From positions 36,164,912-36,228,911 of the forward strand of contig OZ038389.1 in NCBI GenBank assembly GCA_964036045.1: a DNA stretch of 64,000 bases, given 5' to 3'. The notes under the pieces are model-generated. The model saw nothing but the letters and a program-made list of their open reading frames with translations, had not been told where the DNA came from and searched no databases. Below, piece by piece: positions 62,201 through 64,000 of this stretch (its first letter is position 1; each line of letters starts with the position of its first letter). This stretch comes from Eutreptiella sp. 'Long Island Sound 2002' (Eukaryota > Euglenozoa > Euglenophyceae > Eutreptiales > Eutreptiaceae). The translations under genes were made by a program, and so were the position numbers.

Positions 62201-63539
62201 TGACGTAATAACCCAGCTGCAAAAAAAAGGGGGGGGGGGTATGCGAAACCCTCATGGCGTGCCTCCCCGTTGATCCGCCCCCCCAGCTGGGTATTGCATG
62301 CAAATATGGAAACATTCAGAGGAATCACTGCAGTGTTGTCCCGATTCGGCACGTGGAGGGACTGAAGGTGTCACGGGTTGTATTTCTATTGGCAGGCAAA
62401 CCATGACCGTTCATACACAAAATTCCTATTTTGAAATCCAATCATCTTGCATCATTGTTGCCCACAAATGTATGACAATGGAACATTTGTGGTTTGATCT
62501 TTGATGCACAATGCCCTTCTTGGACAGCCAATGCATTTGACAAAGGCATGTGGTGGGGCTGCTATGGGGTCACGCATTGGTGGTATCAGGGGTTGCTCAC
62601 CACGCGCGGCGTCAGTGAGGTCACGGCGCAGGAGTGCGGACATTATCAACGAGCAATTCATAAGTGCCAAACCAATGCAAAACGCACGGGTGAGGGGGGG
62701 GGCTGGAGCTCCAGGGATCTCGAGGAGGCGCCCCCGCCCCGTCGCAGGGCAGTACGCCAGTGCCATGGGCGACGGCAACCCCCGCCGCCATCAAGGCTCA
62801 GTGAGTACGCCGGGTGGCACTGCCGGGTGTAGGCACTTGTTTGGGGGCTTGCAGAGGGAATCCTCGGCTCCCACCACCGGGACGCGCAATTGCGGATGCC
62901 CCTCCCGGAGATGGTGCTATTCGGATGAGACAGACGCACCACTGCCCACCAAGTGTGAACAATCGTGCAGTTTCTGCACCCAGGCCGGTTACGCACACAG
63001 GTCCCCCAGACAAAAGTGGTCATCAACGAGATTTCGTAAGTGGGATCAACAGATACTAATGGTGGGAACCAGTGTGCCGTGTGGATGGGGGGTTTGGGTG
63101 CCGACGCGTTGGGCACGAGCTTGGGGGGGGATGGGGGGGGATGGGGGGGGGGGCATTCGCGCACCTGCGGACTATCGACGATGGTGCGGTTCTGGCAGTC
63201 GCGCAGTCTCGGGTACTCCTGCGCGAGATACCGGGGGGCCCACGGGGCCCCGGACATGAGGGGCCCCAGCGGCACGACCACGACCTCCCACTTTGTGATG
63301 CCGGCGGTGACCACCGCGTAGTTCGCGTCGGAGCAGTTGATGGCGGCCACCTGCGCCCCGACGTAAATGTGGCTGCCGTTGTGCGCCAGGGACACCAGCG
63401 CCTGCACGGCCAAGTGCCCCGCGGCCGTCACGGTCTGCGTGGCGTTGCTGCCAACGTCCGTCACGGTCAGGCTGGCGTTGGTTAGCTCCGCCCGGTACAT
63501 CACGCCGCCGTGCTCGAACACGCGGAACGCCAGCGGTGC
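31622..63539 (-). CDS. Giant multi-exon membrane protein: IPT/TIG-like ectodomain, 8 TM, MORN tail (5'-partial)
   Basis: Thirteen exons read from 63539 down to the TGA at 31622-31624 join with correct phase at all 12 introns (phase 0 except phase 2 at introns 3 and 8). They give 1,853 residues; the N-terminus lies past the right edge. Residues 1-268 are unassigned beta-rich ectodomain. Residues 269-686 hold IPT/TIG-like and filamin/Big-like folds. Residues 687-860 carry a Cys-rich GCC2/GCC3-like region. Eight hydrophobic segments lie between about 861 and 1298, followed by a coiled coil (about 1300-1375), an acidic/Pro linker, and about ten MORN repeats (about 1600-1840). Many N-x-S/T sites occur only before the first membrane segment, so the N-terminus is outside and, with eight membrane segments, the MORN tail would also be outside unless one segment is not membrane-spanning. 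Function is unknown; a sensory or channel-like role is inference. Confidence 0.82.
32358..32525 (-). repeat. Intronic repeat R1, copy 1 (reverse)
   Basis: About 165 bp. In the forward sense it runs tgcat.agaagggaagggac, gcggttactgt.ggttacaaa, tgccattga.gctggcac and gtaggctgggc.ccct. It lies in intron 12. Confidence 0.85.
32625..32755 (+). repeat. Intronic repeat R5, copy 1
   Basis: G-run, tctggaacccaaaagtttgt, gtaccaaaaaaatg.cc, tttt.., then a second G-run. Related to 36965-37045 and 38510-38630. Confidence 0.6.
33391..33436 (+). repeat. CCCA microsatellite in intron 12
   Basis: Ten or so cccA units, preceded by ggctgaccca as in the R4 family. Confidence 0.85.
33629..33943 (-). CDS. Large gene exon 12: Pro/Lys linker and first MORN repeats
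   Basis: Acceptor gcgtcgcag before GGGCTG at 33943 and donor TACCAG then GTCTGT at 33629. It codes residues 1544-1648. It starts with a Lys-Pro-rich linker (KPKPKPQPAPAPALKP), then YKFQNGDTYDGQWYNGQMHG and a second MORN unit that is completed by exon 13. The open frame extends upstream to 34105 but is low in coding character before the acceptor. Confidence 0.85.
34716..34881 (-). repeat. Intronic repeat R1, copy 2 (reverse)
   Basis: Same module as 32358-32525, in intron 11. Confidence 0.85.
35460..35710 (+). repeat. Degenerate heptamer array (GGTTGGC/GGTTGGT)
   Basis: About 250 bases of ggttggcggttggtggtt-type 7-mers, with ggttagc variants, in intron 11. The plus strand has closely spaced GG pairs able to form two-tier G-quadruplexes. 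Confidence 0.9.
35864..36424 (-). CDS. Large gene exon 11: acidic/coiled-coil linker
   Basis: Acceptor aacgcag before GACCTGCAGC at 36424; donor CAGAGG then GTGTGC at 35864 (a GC donor 9 bases earlier is a less likely choice). It codes residues 1357-1543: NIRELQKAQGIEPDPIKLYP, then DPEDILDLEQEWEQQW (helical, acidic), followed by Pro/Ala-rich sequence. No catalytic domain is recognised. It is probably a flexible spacer between the membrane region and MORN tail. Confidence 0.82.
36965..37045 (+). repeat. Intronic repeat R5, copy 2
   Basis: gtaccaaaaatggtccgaca, gttgtaaatttcgttttttc and ctttggtctggggg, as at 38510-38630. It lies in intron 10. Confidence 0.7.
37340..37545 (+). repeat. Intronic repeat R3, copy 1
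   Basis: ggcacaaggcctgagtatct, gattgtttgcctttggc, ggcctctcgccgctgctcac, ccgttgacca. An inverted copy lies at 58418-58625; partial copies are at 47998-48062 and 60688-60722. Confidence 0.85.
37614..37765 (-). repeat. Intronic repeat R1, copy 3 (reverse)
   Basis: Ends only about 25 bases from the donor of exon 10. Confidence 0.85.
37789..38037 (-). CDS. Large gene exon 10: TM8 and coiled coil
   Basis: Acceptor accaccgcag before GTCCTCGAGG at 38037; donor ATCAAG then GTCTCG at 37789. It codes residues 1274-1356. The last membrane segment is VFLVTVNAVILLYLVAWLLV, followed by ETRKRIREIMNPMN and a helical QLQQLVLIRMQLRELVDKKG that looks coiled-coil forming. Confidence 0.88.
38157..38412 (+). repeat. 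Intronic repeat R2, copy 1
   Basis: cgtgtgacattccgtccggt, cggggccctgga, gcatgttgcgtcgggtcgct, gtcggccgctgcggccgg and tgggggttgtgctgg. It lies in intron 9. A run of 20 C (38137-38156) directly precedes it. Confidence 0.88.
38510..38630 (+). repeat. Intronic repeat R5, copy 3
   Basis: gtctgggacccaaaactttg, gtaccaaaaatggcccgacc and ctttggtctgggggg. It lies in intron 9. Confidence 0.7.
39135..39627 (-). CDS. Large gene exon 9: TM4-TM7
   Basis: Acceptor gtgctgcag before TTATTT at 39627 (phase 2 matches the AG left by exon 8); donor ACTGTG then GTGTGC at 39135. It codes about residues 1109-1273. Hydrophobic segments: SAVIFLFIYGLGIPLSLVAS, YWEIVIMIRKLLVVCIIVYV, LFMWVIGLALVIHLLA and ATIYVTANLSLLF. 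The RGYHEKFWYWE block before TM5 is typical of a class of protist multi-TM proteins with large ectodomains. Confidence 0.9.
39649..39748 (+). repeat. 30-bp tandem repeat, three copies
   Basis: Starts atgagggggcgggagtcggg at 39649, 39679 and 39709, with a partial unit at 39739. It lies just upstream of the exon 9 acceptor, so it forms part of the intron 8 3' end. Confidence 0.9.
40632..41233 (-). CDS. Large gene exon 8: TM2, acidic/Pro loop, TM3
   Basis: Acceptor ctctcgcag before GTCTCGGCAA at 41233; donor AACCAG then GTCCTG at 40632. It codes residues 909-1108. Contains CITNWNYYTKWTVFMIMPVG with TM2, a Pro/Glu-rich loop (VEEVRPPSPPAAPDQTY), and TM3 (WRIVLCNAVVVLFVVYPTVL). The join LINHLQ-VSAKVGDM with exon 7 keeps the family pattern, so no exon is missing in the 5.8-kb intron 7. 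Confidence 0.9.
41908..42320 (+). repeat. Interspersed repeat R6, copy in intron 7
   Basis: Same sequence order as 31288-31580, with an extra 40 bases between two G-runs. Confidence 0.8.
42405..42815 (-). pseudogene. G/C palindrome element with SH3/chromo-like fragment in intron 7
   Basis: Bounded by tctcccatgcaggggg...gagacggttgcc at 42415-42450 and gacggtctccccccccaggg at 42739-42758. The minus frame between them reads KMFSPGDRVWYHSRTLGAHV followed by LATVVGP, the same module as at 23057-23190. This links the palindromes and the module as parts of one mobile family. Confidence 0.5.
42817..46880 (+). repeat. Higher-order satellite array in intron 7
   Basis: A core of about 70 bp (atcttgcatcattgttgccc, cacaaaatgta.ga.aatgga, acatttgtggtttgatctt) starts at 42818, 43243, 43594, 44034, 44195, 44592, 44753, 45151, 45407, 45568, 45957, 46212, 46373 and 46771. 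Spacings alternate 161, about 397, 161, 398, 256, 161, 389, 255, 161 and 398, so larger units of 558 and about 810 bases repeat. Open frames here are only satellite shadows. Single cores also occur at about 60993, 61625 and 62446 in intron 1. Confidence 0.92.
47019..47267 (-). CDS. Large gene exon 7: Cys-rich knot end and TM1
   Basis: Acceptor ttgccctag before GACCTGTGC at 47267; donor CTCCAG then GTCTGT at 47019. It codes residues 826-908. DLCTEGYDPASPLCWACTEG and KCERCPRIP finish a GCC2/GCC3-like cysteine region; IVNWLWILLLVVIVVAFLIL is TM1; then IPTLGRILINHLQ. Confidence 0.92.
49066..49160 (+). repeat. Intronic repeat R2, partial copy
   Basis: First third of the module only (gacattccgtcgggatgttg to gcatgttgcgtcgggtcgct). 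Confidence 0.8.
49368..49530 (+). repeat. Intronic repeat R1, copy 4 (forward)
   Basis: Same module as 59516-59690; followed by a run of 18 G (49534-49551). Confidence 0.88.
49739..50155 (-). CDS. Large gene exon 6: end of ectodomain, Cys-rich start
   Basis: Acceptor atctcttgcag before GCACAGCCC at 50155; donor TCAGAG then GTCCCT at 49739. It codes residues 687-825. The first two thirds are beta-rich (SLDSHEIEVGSCAFVGVYGK). Then CSTSCPPNAVCNGSTAF and the PGHWRHWLNSTFLYPCE block, the usual lead into a GCC2/GCC3-like membrane-proximal domain. Three N-glycosylation motifs are present. Confidence 0.88.
50156..52303. other. Intron 5: no feature beyond base composition
   Basis: G-runs at 50178-50192, 50377-50392, 50822-50839 and 51670-51692, a C-run at 51048-51064. 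The part 51060-51260 is built of short imperfect units (..ccaaataa.tgtgc..), perhaps an old tandem array. No gene. Confidence 0.5.
52304..52711 (-). CDS. Large gene exon 5: ectodomain, filamin/Big-like
   Basis: Acceptor ccggttccag before GTCGCTCC at 52711; donor CTGAAG then GTCTTT at 52304. A GTGGGT donor about 30 bases further is possible but would add odd residues and the present choice keeps phase. It codes residues 551-686 with GTYNITFTETIRGWQYVHSI and QPVVVRLDVAGNVVKDSYKD, the pattern of a filamin-type immunoglobulin-like fold (x-V-x-x-x-D-x-x-G-N). Confidence 0.86.
52760..53045 (+). repeat. Intronic repeat R2, copy 3
   Basis: Full-length copy ending near tgtttgaccccc; it lies 48 bases from the exon 5 acceptor in intron 4. 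Confidence 0.88.
53812..54005 (-). repeat. Duplicated SH3/chromo-like module, intron 4 copy
   Basis: On the minus strand it reads YPLYSWQDISLTFAEMELDS, then GTNVMFICSTGEPVLAQVVG and YSEHGDAYRRIS. About 190 bases are near-identical to 55487-55676. A C-run palindrome (53709-53726) lies beside it. Confidence 0.85.
54524..55076 (-). CDS. Large gene exon 4: IPT/TIG-like and filamin-like domains
   Basis: Acceptor cctttcctcag before GTACCCCGC at 55076 (completes a split Arg codon with exon 3); donor GCGGCG then GTCACT at 54524. It codes residues 366-550. First domain: STQAVTVTGFGFENTPYLRC then FTEDRPGG...SSMVLCQQP, the IPT/TIG pattern. Second: RVTFVMDAGNVHVIRVYVRD followed by AQGNRLNELMG, a filamin/Big-like strand set. 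Confidence 0.85.
55487..55676 (-). repeat. Duplicated SH3/chromo-like module, intron 3 copy
   Basis: Near-identical to 53812-54005, same orientation, so the pair brackets exon 4. Confidence 0.85.
57433..57580 (+). repeat. Intronic repeat R4, copy 1
   Basis: cccacatcagaaagattttc, ctccggcaaaaaggg, gtatcaaaggagccgga and gtacacaaa with a T-run. It lies in intron 2/3 spacer sequence of intron 2 (57990-59839 is intron 2; this copy is downstream of exon 3, in intron 3). Confidence 0.65.
57697..57989 (-). CDS. Large gene exon 3: IPT/TIG-like domain
   Basis: Acceptor ccccgccgcag before GTGCTGACC at 57989; donor ATCCG then GTCTCC at 57697, leaving two bases of a codon. It codes residues 269-365: GLVPHVADTRAGTTITFKGQ, GFLNTSEVQCAFLL, NATFLNKTALTCVAG, matching the IPT/TIG layout (G-T-x-I-T-x-x-G-x-x-F, then C, then x-x-L-x-C). 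Three N-glycosylation motifs. Confidence 0.88.
58418..58625 (-). repeat. Intronic repeat R3, copy 2 (reverse)
   Basis: Inverted relative to 37340-37545, in intron 2. Confidence 0.85.
58639..58765 (+). repeat. Intronic repeat R4, copy 2
   Basis: attttggctgacccacacac, gaaaggtgttcctcgg, gtaccaagggggcccgaac, T-run. Nearly identical to 61157-61285. Confidence 0.9.
58768..59060 (+). repeat. Intronic repeat R2, copy 4
   Basis: Full-length copy abutting R4 in intron 2. Confidence 0.88.
59516..59690 (+). repeat. Intronic repeat R1, copy 5 (forward)
   Basis: Full-length; ends in a G-run about 150 bases from the donor of exon 2. Confidence 0.88.
59840..60268 (-). CDS. Large gene exon 2: ectodomain
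   Basis: Acceptor cttctctccgcag before GTGCTGATG at 60268; donor TTTCAG then GTGCGG at 59840. It codes residues 126-268. Beta-rich and Ala/Val-rich (ASLYVGASVTQLTSLSDL; YVSFHAEGTGTGTVSKVYRF). No family recognised; strong G/C at third positions and a clean frame support coding. Confidence 0.82.
60315..60490 (+). repeat. AAATTGCGG islands in intron 1
   Basis: Short runs at about 60315-60360 and 60455-60490, like those at 13147-13545. Confidence 0.65.
61157..61285 (+). repeat. Intronic repeat R4, copy 3
   Basis: Nearly identical to 58639-58765; lies in intron 1. Confidence 0.9.
63165..63539 (-). CDS. Large gene exon 1 in the window (not the true first exon)
   Basis: Acceptor cctcttcccag before GCACCGCTGG at 63539 shows that coding continues upstream beyond the right edge. 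Donor CCGCAG then GTGCGC at 63165. It codes residues 1-125 of the visible product: VMYRAELTNASLTVTDVGSN, LVSLAHNGSHIYVGAQVAAI. Five N-glycosylation motifs, no family recognised. It may be repeat-related to exon 2 (both contain an S-L/H-I-Y-V-G-A strand). Confidence 0.84.
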
Positions 63540-64000
63540 CTGGGAAGAGGCCGAAAGACGGAAAGCGGCAAAGAAGCAAAAGAAAGGCAAAGGGCAGAGT
63601 GAAGAACAAAAGCAAAGGACCGCCAGGGGGCGGGACGGGCAGGGATGTATTAGAAGGGGGGTTCTGGTTCTGGTTCTGGTTGACCAGGGCCATCTCCTGG
63701 CAAGGCAGTGACGGGCTCGGCGGCCCTATGCACCCGCTCGTCGTCTCCATCAGCACCCAAACCGCGTCAGAAGCACTGTTCACTGGCGTGCACATAAAGT
63801 CCTCCTAATCGTATTCAAACCTGAACTAGTCAAAGCTCAGTACTCAAAAGATATCTCTTCAGAGTTTATGTGGATTCTGTGCGTTGCTTACACTCGCCTG
63901 ATTGTGGTCAGACCACACGGATCATCCGCCCATGGGCCTAATCCTGGTCTGTTGCTAACCCACAACCGATCAACCGCCAACCGAGTTCACCCTTCATTAG
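63540..64000. other. Intron upstream of the first visible exon
   Basis: No coding motif. A short gttctg repeat lies at 63659-63680. Confidence 0.5.

Overview
The window is nuclear DNA of a microbial eukaryote. Its genes are broken by GT-AG introns of 1-6 kb. It carries a tyrosine-recombinase retroelement, PIF/Harbinger-like transposase pieces, satellites and a large set of intronic repeats, together with a PIG-F (GPI anchor) gene and pieces of a plant/protist-type hybrid histidine kinase. This mix best fits a unicellular alga, perhaps a prasinophyte-type green alga. That placement is inference only. Runs of 10-20 G or C are very common throughout.

Layout. 0-5.9 kb: Harbinger-like remnant at the left edge, a possible signal-anchor first exon, and a zone of G/C-run palindromes with decayed frames. 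5.9-7.3 kb: a frameshifted CmcI-like methyltransferase fragment next to a PIG-F gene. 7.3-11 kb: no recognisable gene. 11-13 kb: three pieces of a membrane hybrid histidine kinase in scrambled order, one of them inverted. 13.7-14.3 kb: an exact 64-bp satellite. 15-15.6 kb: a degraded tyrosine recombinase. 15.8-21.3 kb: a retroelement on the minus strand coding gag, tyrosine recombinase (YR) and RT-RNase H, with unusually ordered terminal repeats. 21.5-26.2 kb: PIF/Harbinger-like DDE transposase copies and their repeat family. 26.2-31.6 kb: G-rich DNA with no gene I can support.

31.6-63.5 kb is one minus-strand gene. I could assemble 13 exons with fully consistent phases (5,562 coding nt, 1,853 aa plus stop); the 5' end lies beyond the right edge. 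Order of the product: large N-glycosylation-rich ectodomain with IPT/TIG-like folds, Cys-rich GCC2/GCC3-like knot, eight transmembrane segments, a coiled-coil/acidic linker, then about ten MORN repeats at the C-terminus. I read it as a surface receptor- or channel-like protein with a MORN tail. Its 12 introns (about 26 kb) are mosaics of shared repeats, including a higher-order satellite in intron 7.

The intact-looking genes are PIG-F (possibly lacking a 5' exon) and the giant membrane protein. Most of the rest is mobile or formerly mobile DNA. Exon limits are my own splice-site readings and have no transcript support.
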